A stretch of 64,000 nt of DNA from Ascaphus truei (Eukaryota > Chordata > Amphibia > Anura > Ascaphidae). The stretch is taken from the NCBI GenBank assembly GCA_036426205.1, contig WSYH01001253.1:1-64000 (forward strand), given 5' to 3'. The translations under genes were made by a program, and so were the position numbers. Of this stretch, positions 41,889 through 56,077 are shown piece after piece. Position 1 is the stretch's first letter, and the number at the start of each line of letters is the position of its first letter. The notes beneath the pieces are model-generated. The model did no database searches, had not been told where the DNA came from, and saw nothing but the letters and a program-made list of their open reading frames with translations.

Positions 41889-42999
41889 CTTTCTTAAAGA
41901 GGTGAGTTTTCAGGGCAAATAACGTGAGATTTTCTAAAATAATAACGGGCATTATTTTATCTGAGGTTCAACGCCTAACCACAGAAACAGCGGCAGATCC
42001 CCACCTGATTAGCATATGGAAAAGGCTTAATGCTTTGTCATGCTAAGTGAAATAGCACATACACGAGTTAAACAATACAGAACACGCGCGCATGTATATT
42101 CAAATAGGATATTTCCGTGTTGCGTGCCAAAGAATGCAGGTGTATCAGGGTCTGGCTGGGCCGTTCTGACTTATTTAGCGTTGCGTTATTTCCCTGCGCT
42201 AACCCGAACGTCCTTCAGTGGATATGCGACGCTAGGATAAAGCCTCCATTGCACATCACTTGCATTTCATTGAAACTAACTGCCATACAAATGTATTACT
42301 GCGCTGTTTTATGGAGTAAGACAGGGTTACACCCCTCAGTGGGTAACAGTTACTATTATTTTACGTTACTTGAGACTAGCGTTACTGTAAGTAGCCTAAA
42401 GGACGTTACCTTGTTATAAAATCATCTACAATTGTGACACCACGTAAAGTTCTGTAAAGAATACAAAACGTTCATATTGTCCCTTAAGGAAGACGGTAAC
42501 TTCACAACAAAGTCAGACAGGCACAAAATACTGAGGCAGGTGGCTGTGGCTGAGATTCAGGGGCATCCTGGAGGGTCTCCTCTCTGTTTATGGACCATTG
42601 GGAGCTGATAAAATATTGCAGTTTGGGGGTATTCCTGCAACAACAAAATTGACTTTATATGACGTTGTGGTGATGTCGTTATTTTTGGCATCTACCAATA
42701 AACCCTTCAACAATTTTAAATAAAGCTAAGTGGGCTCTGAATTTAGGGCACAGGCTTCAAAGAGGCATAAGATCTCAGCTTAATAATCAGCCCTAATGAG
42801 TTTGCCCTTCTTCTTCTGTTCCCTTCAAGGCGTTCTTCTCCTTAATCTATTTTAAGCCAACTACCCTAGCTACCATCATTAGCCAGAAAAGAGAAGGGAC
42901 AGAGTCTGGAGCAACAAATAAACTGTGTGCACAACGGCTTACACATGGACTTATCACCAAAGAGATACGAATACAAAAGATAAAATGGTAAATATGCCC
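41889..42999. other. unassigned sequence before the inverted duplication
   Basis: No gene is recognised. The last ~100 bases may already be part of the left arm, since the matching arm runs off the right window edge. Confidence 0.5.
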
Positions 43000-43129
43000 C
43001 CAACGTATTTGGTCACTATGGAGACATTAAAAGTCCATGTTTCTAGAGGGGACATAACAGTAATAAACATCTACAGAAACACCAAGACTTGTTTCCAATG
43101 TAGGCAGTACTTACAATTATGAAACTCTC

Positions 43130-43495
43130 CTTATAGAGGTCGCACCCACTCCGTCCCATTGGTTGCATTGATGAAAATCCGAAAAGCTTTCTAGGACATT
43201 ATGTACGTTATGCTTTTGGAGGAACTCGAACACCCAGGGTGTGTGCCATCCAAACATTTCTTGCAAGTAGCTGAACATCTTACACATACAACCAGTCACC
43301 AGTCTTACTCGCAAATACCAACAGGGCTCTTCGACATACTGGATTATCACAATGTGTGCGAAAATTTCAAGATCGGGAGGTGATAGATATGTGTTGTCAA
43401 CGAGGCACCTTGTTGAATCTTATAAAAACGTGATACTCCCTCGTACGTAATGGTTTAAATAAACAGTTGATACAAGTATATAAATATAGTCCATT
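43130..43495 (+). pseudogene. Penelope-like element, C-terminal fragment (left arm)
   Basis: Broken plus-strand frames contain a PSKHF-type motif (SKHFLQ) at about 43,250, FKIGR/DREVID-like text near 43,370 and NGLNKQL at about 43,450. These resemble the end of the GIY-YIG endonuclease part of Penelope-like elements (SKHF ... NGLNK). Many indels are present. The same region is at 63,560-63,905 on the other strand. Confidence 0.5.
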
Positions 43496-44929
43496 TCATT
43501 TTAAATTATGTGAAACATTTAGATACCTCCATAATAAAAACCTACCGCATCTTTTGTGGCATAACTTTTACCGTCGTTCATATTCATTGTTATATATTTT
43601 TATTATCATTTTAAATATGCCGGCTTGTTTTTTTTGGTTTCAACATATTTGTATTCGTTTTTTGCACAGTACAAATAGCAGATATCAGTATCCTACAGTA
43701 TAGCAGGAGAAACATACATATAAAAATAGGTGTTACGGTATCATAATTGGAAGAGATGGCTATCAATGTCATTACTCGAGTACTTGTTTAAGATCTGGCT
43801 TATGATGCGCAACCTGGAATAATGAACTTGTATTCAACCTTAATTTTCCTGATACGAAGGATCAGATTATACTGTTTGATATTATACTATGTTGCAAAAT
43901 TGATCGAGAGAAAGGAAAAGTTAGGAAATGTCGGTCGGAGGGGGGGACTGACATACAAGAGAGAAGAAGGGGCAGGAGAGAGGGGGGTGATAAGGGAGAA
44001 GTGGAGGGAGGGGGGGAATGGGGGATCTCCTCCCCGGGGGGACCGCATCAAGATTTCTGTTTTTTTCTTCTTCTCTCTTTCCTTTCCTTTTCTGGCTTTC
44101 GTAGCTTTGTGGTTTCTTAGATCGAAGCTTTAAGTTTTAGGATTGTGACGGATCACTAACACCGATCAGTTTACAACAAAAAAATCAAATTAGTAGTGGC
44201 GTGATCCTTAAACTGTCAAGGGGTGTTTTGTTTTTCCATTTACTACTACTGCTCCTGCGCACAGGTTCCACTAAGTAGCCAATTCATGTCTGAATTACAG
44301 CCCTTCAAGCACCATCTCCCATATTAAGGCCATTGCCGACATGTGACCTGCTGAACTTTGGCGGATTGCTATATCTGGTGACCACTTCCTTGGGGTTTCC
44401 ATCATCACACAGGCATACTTTGAAGGGAACATAGCGTGGCAAGAACGCTGGGAACGGCCCCGAGGAACGGGATTCTTTCCCCAAACATTTGCCGCCCCGC
44501 ATTATTGGCCCTTTTGTGTGTTTCCCTCCCATCCCCCCACGTATCATTGTACTCCCCCCACCCTCTTCTCACGTGAGTTGTGTTTTTTGTAGTCTTCATG
44601 GTCTTCATCATCCTCCCCGACGCCACCCACCACCCCCACATTCCCGCCCCTGTTTTTTAGGCTTGTATCCCTCCATCCCCCCTGTGGTCTTACTTTAGCA
44701 GCTCCTATGCTTTACGGTTTGATACTCACCTCTCTCCTTGTCCTTGTCCGACAATCATTTCATCATGAGTGTAATGAAATCCCGTAGTTACACTTCTTTC
44801 TTCTTGCTAATTTAAGATCATCACTTTTACTTCCAGCCAGCAGCCACCGACTTCTATGATTATTGATCACCCAAACTTATTTGAACCAACACTCCGTTTA
44901 CATTTTTCAAGTGAGTCGACTGTAGCCTA

Positions 44930-44934
44930 TTTAC

Positions 44935-44966
<32 letters not shown>

Positions 44967-45062
44967 CTATATATCTTCTCTCTCTCTATTCTCTCTCTCT
45001 CTCTCCTTCTCCCTCTCTCCCGCTCCCCCCGCCGCGCCCTTCCCCCGTCTCCCCTCCCCTCT
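44930..45062 (+). repeat. (TA)n and (CT)n microsatellite
   Basis: A TA run is followed by TCTC and CCCT tracts. Confidence 0.9.
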
Positions 45063-45116
45063 TAGTCTCTTGTTCCCACCCCCTCGCCCCCGGCCCCTCC
45101 GTTTTCCCACCCCGGA

Positions 45117-45330
45117 GACAAAAAAGCACTCATGTATATTGCAAAAGTGTATTTGAAAAAAGCAAGCGTTTCGGTCCTGTAGACCTACTCAGCACGCCCC
45201 TGAGGAAGGTCCTATACAGGACCGAAACGTGGATTTTAATATTTTCCATTCATTTTTTTCAAAATCCACTTTGCAATCTACCTAACTGATGCTGTATTTT
45301 TGTCTCTCTCCTTGGTGGGACCCTTGGTTT
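45117..45330. repeat. palindrome with head-to-head hammerhead-like motifs (left arm)
   Basis: Outer arms (GAGACAAAAAAGCACTCA, TGCAAAAGTGTATTTG versus AAAATCCACTTTGCAAT, TTTTTGTCTC) are inverted. The centre holds CTGAGGAAGGTCC ... GGACCGAAACG on the plus strand (45,201-45,230) and GGACCGAAACGC with a poorer front half on the minus strand (45,166-45,190). Confidence 0.75.
45201..45231 (+). ncRNA. hammerhead-ribozyme-like motif (left arm)
   Basis: CTGAGGA, an extra A, stem GGTCC / GGACC with loop TATACA, then GAAACGT. The box order matches the hammerhead core with G at the tolerant seventh position. Stem I and the cleavage site are not clear. The same motif is at 62,070-62,101 (minus) and in part at 62,107-62,137 (plus). 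Confidence 0.4.
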
Positions 45331-45954
45331 CATATATATATATCTATATACAACCTGCAACCTGAATGTGCCATAGTACTTGGCATGTGAAACATAAATA
45401 CATAGTGAGTATATGGATTGGCCAGCGGCGTTACTATACACTTCATTGAATAAGGTGCCTAATCCTCTGAGTGCTATTTCCCCTTTCAGCATTCATCATT
45501 CAAATCGCATTAGTAGTTCATTAGTAATTCATTGAGCAAAGTCTTTGAAGATCCCTTCCTAATGATAGCGTTGTGGACACATATAACTAAAAGATGTATT
45601 AACATAACAAGCTATTTGGGTTCCATACTTGCAGTATGAAAATAGGTGGGACGGCTTTTCAAATACAGGTATGTGTAATCTGGTTAAAGCTTCTTCTAGG
45701 CCACGTTGGGCCCTTTGCCATGTCAACGAATCTAGGCCCAACAAAACCTCCCATCACTAGTTTAGTAAAATTCTCCCTCCTCTATATCACCAAAGAGAAT
45801 TGGTACCGGTTGTAAACATCCTCCCTTGGTTAATATCGATACAGTACCATTTTAAAAAACATTACTTAAAATACCTACTATCCTTTTCTAGGTTTTTTAA
45901 GATGATCCAGTCTTTAACCTATAATTTTTCGTTATTTATTATTACCATTTTTTT

Positions 45955-46290
45955 TCATTTCATAGCTCATTGTTTTCCAGAGTTAGTGCCTTTATTTACT
46001 GAGCCACTCAGAGCCGCCCCTCATTCTCATCCTCAGCCTAGCATGTTCTTGTCTACTCGCTGCCTAGTTTTAACATAGTGGCTGTTAATTAAACAGAAAC
46101 AATTTTGGCAGGCCCAGGTCCCTGCCCCGTGAGCCTCAACAATCTCATGTGTTTTTTGGTGCCTAGGCCCAGGGAGATAGAAGATGACTTGCCCAACTGT
46201 CACAGGAGCCGACAAACCAAGGTAATTTAAAACCACTGCTTAAACTCGTGGCTTGTCAGTGTCACGGAGCCACTACTCCTTCAGCACACT
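45955..46290 (-). mobile_element. CORE-type SINE (left arm), noisy copy
   Basis: On the minus strand it has SINE blocks in the order of 40,260-40,487: a head with GTGGCTCCGTGACAC, GACAGTTGGGCAAGTCATC, GGTGCCTAGG ... and a GCCTAGCATGTTC complement at the tail. It carries many small insertions compared with 61,112-61,362. Confidence 0.7.
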
Positions 46291-49200
46291 GTTCCTAGGA
46301 GGGATATGCGCCTACTGTATGAACGGGTGGTGTGATCCTGTGTGATATTTGACCAAGTAGAATAGTCTTGAGGGAACCTACGGTGGGACATGGAGACACA
46401 ATCTGAGTTTCCTTTTATTTTCACAATATACTCTGAACTTCGGCAGTTTATGCAAACATTATTGGTGTCTTGCGTGTATGAGTCACCGACAATTGTATTA
46501 TGGTTGGCAAACATCACAGGGGGTCAGCCAGATTCTGAGCAATTAAACGTAAGGAAATATTTACATTGCGCAGCATCCTCCTTGGGATTTCCTCGGGACT
46601 GTGAGATCACGAGCCAAGTCGATGACAACTGGCACATTGTTCGTCATGTGGGGACTCTGCAGAGGCCGCGGCGTTGTGACCGATCCGTGATTAATGGACA
46701 GAAAACAACAGGGTGCCTCGAATGCGGTATGACTCAAACATCTTCTGGACCATTTGTTAAAAACTTCCCGGCTATCAGATGGTAACAAGATCTCCCAGCA
46801 ATGTACCCCAGCTCAACCATCAGATTGTAACAAGATTCTCCAGCTAATGAAACCCAAAGACCTTACAACACGTTTATTTTCACGTGTGGTGTCACAGGAA
46901 GTGTACGGAGTAATGCCGGCTCTTCCACTACAGACATAAAGAATTGGTTACATGAATCAACCTGAACTCTGCGTTAAAATTGACGCTACGATGGTGGGTC
47001 TCAAGGTGGAGTGGGTCAGCGTAAAATGTTTTTTCTCTTGAGATTTGGGAAGGTGGTAATATGGGGGGGGAGATAAGAGTGAGAAAGCCGCGGCCTTATA
47101 TGGAACATATCCCCAATATAATCTAATATGCATCGCCATAAAAACCCTTTCCAATTCCCCTTCTAGCAACAAACATCTTTGCCAGATCCCAGTTGGTGAA
47201 TCTCTCTGGCTAATGGCCTGCATCAAATTTTGAGGAACTTGATTAACCCGAGGCTTCTATTTGCTTGATGAATCCACTAAAGAAAAAAAACAAAAATATG
47301 AGTTTTGATACGGTACCCTGAAGGCAAGATGTGGTGGTACAGACTTGTGTGATGCCAGGCAGCCCTGGACTGTAACATTCTGTGCTTTAATCCCATGCGG
47401 TCAAATACAGAAACAAATGGGGAAAAGTCATGTAACCTACGTCAGGAAAAAAACACAAAATCAATACCATGGCATAGAAGGGTCCTCACTCTCAACTCAA
47501 CAATGATAACAAAAGACAACCAAAATTATGGAGACAAACAATTTTCGGCTATGCACCATACCCGACTCTGCGTTCTGCTAAGGCTGTCTTCTCTCTCCAT
47601 AACCTCCTCTACCCTAACCCCTTTGTTAATAGCTAAAGCCCTCTCTTGACCACACTCCGGCCCATGACCCCTCTTTTCCACCCAAATGGTTAAAATCATA
47701 TGGGGATGCCTTCTTTTTTCCCAACTACTCACTACGTCCTCCCTGATTTGGAGCCAGTCTCTGATTTTTTGCCATCGCTTCAAACTTTAATTTAATGCAG
47801 TCCTCACTGATAAAAAATAATTACGTTTCCATAAACATACCATTTGGGGCCAAAACCTACAATCTAACAGAGTTTTTGTCTTCGGAGGTTGACAGTCTCA
47901 GTAAGATTTTTATTTCTTATAAGAGAAGGATTACTTGCATTTTAATATTGATTTTAACTTCGCTTTTGGGGCTTGTATTACAATATATCAGGAAGTTTCC
48001 GAATAGATAAGCAGGAATAATAAAGCTGCAGACCCCACCAGCACTATCCTATACATGGTGCCCGTTTTTTAATAAATCATTCTGTACTATGAGAAAATAC
48101 TTGTGCATTTTTTTAAAAACAGCTCTAAATGACATTTGTAATGTATTATAATGCTTTTTTGTTTCTAATAGGCAACCCATTTACAAATCCAAATCCCCGT
48201 ATCCGCTTTCTGAAACAGGCTCCTGACACGAAAGAATCCCCTTTTTTTAAGCCCTGCCCTCTCTCCTGAGCAGCTGCACAAGTTATCTTGTGACTGCCTG
48301 TCACATATCTTCCCCACAGAACTTTGCTCTTGGTCCATCTTCTGCCTTGCACTGACAGCCAAGAGTGAACTCCCCGGCCGAATCTTTCGATCGACGATCG
48401 ATCATCAGGAGAAACGGATTCATCGCAACTTCGCTAATCACTTATATTGTTGTGAATTGTCGTAAATGCGCATATTAAAGGGATTATTATTTGTTTTTAA
48501 AACGGCTGCTATTAAAAGGGGACCTATTTGTTCTAGGAGCTGAGAGTGAATTAAGGAACAGGGAACATTCGATAAATACAGTTACATATACAACAGCGCA
48601 TAGAGGTTTTATGAAATAATTTGTTAAATCATTTCCACCACATGTTAAGCAAAAGCTGCGGGGGCTTTTACAACATTCTTTTTCAATTATTTTGGGATTG
48701 GCACCTGGTAAATTGTCGTTTGTTTGATTTTGTCTGCAAAGTAATTACGAACGTGTCATTAGTCACCAGAAAAACATAGTGGCCGACCGACCGCTTGAAT
48801 CCAGTGCTTTTAATGGAGAAGTGCAAATCATCGCTAAAGCAGGTCACTTCAGATATTAAGCAATATTCTAGTGAACCATATACACTGATAAGTTGTAACT
48901 TACCGCTTCCCCATTACGAGGCTTCCCATACCCCTGCGTTTGATCACTGGCTTCACGATGCTAGTCTTCAGTCAGTCTCTGCCAGTGGCCAACAGACATT
49001 CATTGATAATGTGTGTAAGTTGCTTCTTATTTTACACACTTTCTTTCCTATGACAGCCCGCACCTGTGGTCACAGAGAACAAAGGCCAGCATTGTGGTGG
49101 AGAGAGAGACACTGAGGATGGGACGCTGTGCGCTCATCCCGTCATCTCCTCACTAGTGGGCACGTCTAGCATTGCCAGCCCCTAAAGGTTCCAACCACAA

Positions 49201-50249
49201 GCCGACCGCGCAGACCCCGTACGAGTATAAAGACACGCAGCGGCCTGGGCTCTACCGCAACTATAGGACACAGCAATCTCGGCAAATAATTTCCCAAACT
49301 TCAGCGAGATGGTCCACAGCGCAGCTGTAATAGGCCCATCCGATTAGCCACGGCGGGGGTCCCTGCAGTCTGAATGGAGAACTCCGCTGCGTGTAATCCT
49401 ACCGAGGGTCCCACCATGTCTGTAGAGACCCGCGCATGCTAAGAACTGAATCAGTCCTCTACTACCCGCTGGCGCGCCTCTACCCACGATCGCGGGTCTT
49501 TTATTTTAATAATAAGACAGTTCGTATCAGAGGGGGTCCCTCTGGGCTTAACTAGCATTGATTGTCAGTCCGGGACCCCCTGCTTCCAGAGTTACCGGCC
49601 CTAGTAATGTGGTGCCGGTTCCCCGGCGGCCATTTTTAAATTATCCCCCCCAGCGTGATCGGGTCTTTTAAACATAGCAAAAGGGATACGGCACCCCATG
49701 ACATACAGCTAACAATCTGCAGAGGAGCACCTCACCAGCGCAGTTACCTGCTCCGGACGTGAGCCTCAGCAATTGTGGGAAGAGACCACCCGCAGTAATA
49801 TGTAAAAATATACCCGGTGGAGAAAAGGCAGTGTATTTAGATTAGGAGTTTTCATTCTCTTTACCTGCCTCCTAATAACCCTGAAGATAATGGGAGCCCA
49901 CCCACATTGAGAGTGTCAGGGAGAGGGGGGTGAGGGAGTGATAAGGATTCCGTTAACGCGACCCTCTCTTCCTCCTTCTTCACCACAAACAACCTGACCT
50001 ACTATTTACTTCCTGGAGAGAGGAGTTTTCAAAGAAAAGTTGTAAGGGGGCAAAAATGCGCAGAATTAAATGGCCATCAACTATTTATGCACTATTTCAT
50101 TTCTCCCCCAAGCGCTGCCACAGCAAAGGTTAGGAAATGGCTGCAAGTGCGGTAGTATTTTTAGCTCGATTACGTGTGAAACGCGCCGAGTTCAACGTTG
50201 TGGGTTTTTTTTACTATGCCCAATAAACCATCTTTTAAATGATCTAAGC

Positions 50250-50564
50250 CATGGGGAAGCGCAGACAACTTGTTCTTGCTGCGCCCCCCATCTTGCCTGG
50301 CTCCGGATTCCGTCCCCCCCCCTTCCTACCTGCCGCAGCAATCAATGATGCCACGTTGCCCATGGAGACGCGTCACACAGCTTCTGATCTCTGTAGTTTT
50401 TTTGCTGTTGCGAGGCCTGAGTGATCCCATTGCAATTTAATTTTCAATGCCTGGGAAGGTGCTGACCTCTGCAAGCAACCCACGCCCCGTATCCCCCCCC
50501 ACCCCCTACAAATCTCCCCGCCCCCCCCCCTTGAGCCGCGCCACCCAGTTTGCGCAGGCCTCTG
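50250..50564. mobile_element. hAT-type MITE with 8-bp target duplication (left arm)
   Basis: It is flanked by ATCTAAGC at 50,242-50,249 and at 50,565-50,572. It is the reverse-complement counterpart of 57,058-57,346 but about 26 bases longer, through scattered insertions such as GAAGCGCAGACAACTTG for GAGCGCAAACTT. Confidence 0.8.
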
Positions 50565-51599
50565 ATCTAAGCAATCCAGGCCTTTTTTTTTTCACACGGA
50601 GCTGTGCAAACCGCCCACACTCTCCCCCACCTGGACTTCACTTCGGGTCAGTATCTTGTGCTGAAACAGTTGCTTTTGGCGTTTGAAGTGGGTGTCCAGC
50701 CTCTATCCAAGCATCTTTTGTGATTGCTTTTGTTTACAACAGAGTTGAGTGGAGGAGCGGAGCCTGCGGCTCGGGCCCTGCTATTACTGCAATTACCTCC
50801 GGGGGTGGGGAAGCCCAGGTTTTGGAGATATTGACACGACCAGTCCATTTGCTGGCGTTCCGTTGGGTGTGAGCAAAGATGCGCCTCTCGGTTACCCCCT
50901 CTCCCCATGGGGGCCGTTCTTTATTGGCCTGTTTGTGATTTCCCGATAACAGCAGAAAACACCAGAAACGAACAACATGCAAGGCTAACATAGTTGATGG
51001 GGACAACACAATTATAAGGGGGACAGCTGCCTTTAAACTGATGAGTCAACAGAATGAACAAGTAAAGAAGCCATAAGAGTGGGAGCCCGGTGCGGGAAGT
51101 GAATCTGTCGGTGGGGCTGACAAGTGAAAGATGGTGAATACGGAATGTACGAAGGGGAAAGGGTCGTGCTAAGGAGAGGGATGGAGGGCGACCACCTTCT
51201 CTGTCCTAGAGAGGGTCAAATCTGCCTCTGTTCTTCCTTGTTTAAGCTGTACAAGCTGTGCTAATGAATATGTGTTGTTTGTGTTTAGTACATACAAGCT
51301 GGTGTATGTGTGTGTGTGGTGTGTGTACTGTAGCTGCCTTTTAAACTTTAACTAAAAACCTCCTACCACCACTCACCCGAAAAAACTCTCTGGGTACGTT
51401 TTTTTTTCTCCTTTTTTCACATTCACTTTTCTCCGGAACTTTTTCCATCTCTTTGACTAACTTTCCTCCTTATCCCCCCCTCCCTCTTCATATGGTGCTT
51501 AACAATTGAAAGCGCCCAGCGCACCCAAACCGGGCGGAAAACATGCCCCATCTCTGCCCGCGATTTTGAAAATCGTATGGGAAACGCCGCAGGATGTGA

Positions 51600-52018
51600 A
51601 AGATCGGACCCGCCACTGTACGTCTGCTTGTGTGTGTCCGGTCCGTTTTTGTCTTTCTGTGAATGTGTCCTCCTCTAATTATATATGTGTGGGGGGTTCT
51701 GTCATCAAGCTGACTGTAATGTATGTTGTCGTATGTATGTGTCTGTCTGGTGTGTGTCCTAGTCCAATGCCGTGTTCTCCTGTGTGTTGTCGTGTGGTTT
51801 GTGTTTTTTTTTTGTAGTTTTTATGTGTTTTTTTTTTTGTGTTTTTTCAGTGTTGTCCTCTCTCTGTGGTTAGCTTTCCCTTCTGTGTGTCTCTCTGATA
51901 TTGCTGTGTGTTATTGTGCCTGTGTGTCCTCCGTCTCTGTGTCTGTGTGTGTCTATCTCCGTGTAGTGATTGTGTGTGTGTCTGTACCTTGTGCTGGTGT
52001 TGTCTTCTGTGTGTGATG

Positions 52019-52049
<31 letters not shown>

Positions 52050-55000
52050 ACCTCTTCTCTCCCCTACTCCTCTCTCTCTCTCTCTCCGCGCTCTCTCTCT
52101 CTCTCTCCTCTCTGGTTGGTGTGCTGTCCCCGCTGTGTCCCTGTCTAGTGCTGTGTGTGCTCGTGTGTGTCCCCTCTGTGTCCTGTCTGTGGTGTGTGTG
52201 TGTGTGTGGTGTCGTGATGATGTGTGTGTGTTGTGTGTGTGTGTGTTGTTGTGTTGTGGTGTGTGTGTTGTGTGGTGTGTGTGTGTGTGTGTGTGTGTGG
52301 TCCCCAGCCTGTCCTGGTCGTGTGTTTGTGTTTGTTGTGTGTGTTTTCCCCCGCTGTTTCCTGTCTCGCTTGTAATGGGTTTTGTGGACTTGCCTGATCC
52401 CCCCAATCTCATATTGGCCCCTGTGGTCTAACCATTCCCCACTTACCGTGTGATTGTGTCCTGTGGTGCACCGTTGGCTACGGACTCCCTGAGTCTTCCC
52501 CGCATGATGGTGTGTGGGGATTTGCCAACCCAGCCAGGCAGCTGATGTAAAGTGTGCTGAGTCCTACCTATATCCTGTGCATCGCCTCCCACCTCAGTCA
52601 TTTCCCTGCTTCCGCATGGGTTATGGTCCCTTGTGAGCAAACTCCCTTACTCCCTCCTTTCCTCCGTGACTTCCTTCCTCCCTGTGCAATAACTTCATAC
52701 TTTGCACACGAGCGTGTATGTAATCAGGAACATCTTTATTTTTCCGTGGGCCAACTGCCCTCCACAATGGGGGGGTCTTCCAGCCCTCCATAGGTTCACC
52801 GTACTTTCTCACTTTGAAAGTAATGTCCTCCTGAATTAGGGATTCCTATCCCCCCGCAGGGAGATCTATGGTGTGTGTGTAGTGTGTGTGTGTGTGGTGG
52901 TGTGTGGGTGTGTTTGTGTGTGTGTGTAGTGATTTTGGTACAAGCTGTGTCATGTCGTGTTTGTGTGTGTGTGTTAGCATTCGTTTTTCTGTCCTGTGTT
53001 GTGTGTGTGTGTTGTAGTGTTTTGTGTGTGTGTTTGAGCTGTGTGTGCGTGTGCTGTGTGTGTGTGTTGTGTTGTCGTGTGAGGATGTGTGTCACGGTCC
53101 CACCGCTGTGTCCTGTCTGTGTGTGTGTGTGTGTGGCTGTGTCGTAGGTCCCCCCGCTGTGACTCCTGTCGCCGTTCCTCCCCTTGCCCCGCACCTCCCT
53201 ACCCCCCCATCCCTCCCCTCCTTCCTCCATCCCCCCCCCCACCGCCTACCACCCAAAAGGCCGTCTTCCCGCCCCCATCCGCAACCCCATCCCCCGTCCC
53301 CGCCTACAGCGTCTCCTTGCCTACCTATCACTCCTCTCAGGTGAAAAATCGCTCCCCCTCTGGCTCTGTCCCTTCTTCCTGTTCACCCCGCTCCTCTTCC
53401 TCTCACTTGCGCAGTGCCCCCCTCCTCCCTAGCTACTCGTCATCCGCCGTTAGCAGCCCCAACTCCCACTCCACCCGAACCTTCCTCTCCCCCCCTACCA
53501 TCTCGCACTGCGCACCTTAGGGCACCGCCGATGTTCCGTGCTCTCCTCTCACATCCCCCTCTCCTAGTTCCTAATGTCGCTTCTGATTCACGTTCTCCGA
53601 ATCTCCACACGCAGCCCTGTCCGTTCTCGTTACTTCCTTCGTCCCCTGCCCTGCCGAACCTCTCTCCCACCCCCTCGCGTTCTGGCATTCGTCTCCAGTC
53701 ATTCCTGCTTTCTCCCCTTCTCCTTATTCCCTACTGACTTCTTTGCCCCGCTCCTTCTAGCTTCTCTCCTCCGCCCGTCCCATCCCTCACCCTCCCCCTC
53801 ATTTCTTCTCCCAGCGAGGGCCGCCCCGCACGGTCCTCACTGCCTAGCTTCTTCCTCCCCCGCGTCCCTCTCTCTCCCAGCGGTCCCGGGCCACCTCCGC
53901 ACTCCTTCCCTCTTCTCGGGTCCCAAGACCGGCCTCCTCCATCTCCTCTCACCCTCCCAATTATACTAGACTGGTGGTTGATTCCAGTTTTGGGGTGCAC
54001 GAAGAGAGAAGGAGGAGTCGGCTGGATACTTTGTGCGGAACCTTTGCGGACTAATGAACGTCTTTGGAGTCTATCTCCTCGGGAGCTATCTGCTAATGCT
54101 CCTTACTCTCTTCTCACTCACTGTGGAGACTGCTCCACCCTCCATCCCTGGGAGTGGCCGAGTAAGCCAGCCTAATTCCTTGCCAATGCCCCCCCTTACC
54201 GTCAGTGAAGCCACGATAACGTTTATTGTTCATACCTACTGAACAATGAATCGTAACATTTCCACACTGAACATTATAGACGGAATACACTCAGGAATAG
54301 AGACCCACACTGCCCCATTTTATAGGAACTTACAGTGAGGCGTGTCATCGGCCAGGAAAAAGTGTTAGTCCAAAGAGACTGGCTACAAATTAAAATTAAT
54401 AAAATGCCCCAGTTGTTAAAAGCGTCCAGCATGCCCCCAGGGGAGACGGCCCTATCATGCACGAGTGTGGAGAAGCCCGCACCAGGGCCCCACAGTGGGA
54501 GCGCCTCAGGTGGAGAGTCCCCTACCCATGCCTCCAGGTAGGAGAGGCCCAGCATAGCCTCGGGTGGAAGGCCCCAGCATATGCCCTAGGTGGAGAAGCC
54601 AGGTCAGAGGGGGGGGGAGACATCTTGTTGAAACGCAACAATGGCCCACTACTTGTAAGATTGCGCGGGATGGGAACGGCGACAAAAGCGTGGCTTCCGC
54701 GCGGCCTGCAGACGGTGGAGGAGTAGGCAGAAGGCGTGGAGGCGGGGAGAGGGAGGGAGAATGGTAATCCTCGGAGGGGGGGCAGAGTGGGACGAACAAG
54801 GTGGGGTGCGTTGTTGTTAGCATTAGACGGGGGTCGGTAGTGATGTGGTGGGTAGGCGCACAAGGCTTAAGTATTATTGTCAAAACACTTCCAATGTTCC
54901 TCCCAGAGAGAAGTAAGGAGGCACGGCCCAGATTCCTGGATCCTCTGTAATGTGGGGGGGGACGATCGGGGTTTTAATGAATATCAAAGAGAGTTAATGG

Positions 55001-55753
55001 AATTACACATTCCGCTGGGATGTGGCCACCCCAGTTAATGGTAGCATTTCACCGGACGGCATTGCTGTTGTGGTCCGAGACATCAGGATGTATGCGAGCC
55101 TCAGAGGAAGGCAAGCGAAGGGAAAAAGGGAGAAGCGAACAAAAACAAATAAAACAGGAGTCCGAAATGTATATACTAATAGAGTTTAATATAACCAAAA
55201 ATAACAAGGACCGTGAAAACAAAATGGAGTCTCCACAATGTGCAGAGGCTGCACCAAAAAGTCATATGGGATCTAAATAATAAACAGGAGACAACAGTTG
55301 TGGAAGGGAAAAACAGGGACAAGCAAGATAAGCTGCAGGAACTGCAGTGCTACATGCAACAGCAATAAATAGACAGAGACAAAGATAATAAACAGGGGGG
55401 ACAAAAATAGTGCAAGGGAATACGATCAAACAAGCATGCACCACTGGTGCTCCTTTATATATCCCTACTCAGAAGACAGTCTGAGTCTGCAGCTCACGTG
55501 ATTTAAGGGTGAATAAGCAGGTTTGGCGATCACAGTAAATCTTATGGATTTGGAGTCAATTCACAGTTGAAGGTTCATTATAAACATATATATGTGACAG
55601 GTCATTACCAGAATCACTGCTGCAGTGGAAGTACTGTTATGCTGGTTGATAATGGCGAAAAGCAGAGTTGTCTAAGTACATGTCTAAGACATGTGAATGT
55701 GTTCACAGTAATGTGGGTGATGTGTGTGTGGTGTGTGTGTGTGTGGTGTGTGT

Positions 55754-55791
<38 letters not shown>

Positions 55792-55938
55792 GTGTGTGTG
55801 TGTGTGCTTATCGGATGCTTGTGTGTTGTGTGTGGAGTTTGTGGTGTTTTGTTGTGGTGTGGTTGTGTGTGTTGTGTTACATAGATGAGGTTGACAATTT
55901 ATTTTACAGAATCAGATACGTATTTTTTTACTTTTAAT

Positions 55939-55978
<40 letters not shown>

Positions 55979-56000
55979 CACACATACATGCACACACACA

Positions 56001-56077
<77 letters not shown>

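Larger units (their letters stand above)
43000..51600 (+). repeat. left arm of a large inverted duplication
   Basis: The segment matches the reverse complement of 56,240-64,000 along its length. Anchor pairs are 43,130/63,905, 44,500/62,700, 45,201/62,100, 47,226/60,224, 50,242/57,354 and 51,590/56,250. This arm is about 10% longer, with many small insertions. It contains a Penelope C-terminal fragment, a hammerhead-like palindrome, a SINE, a hAT MITE and an ACCCCCTGCTTCC repeat block (49,530). No host gene is recognised in it. Confidence 0.9.

Noticed and set aside
51723..53344. Cys/Val-rich and Ser/Pro-rich plus-strand frames resembling small secreted or antimicrobial proteins
   Set aside because: They are translations of GT and CT low-complexity DNA in a noisy region. 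They have no signal peptide followed by ordered sequence and no stable frame in the mirror arm.
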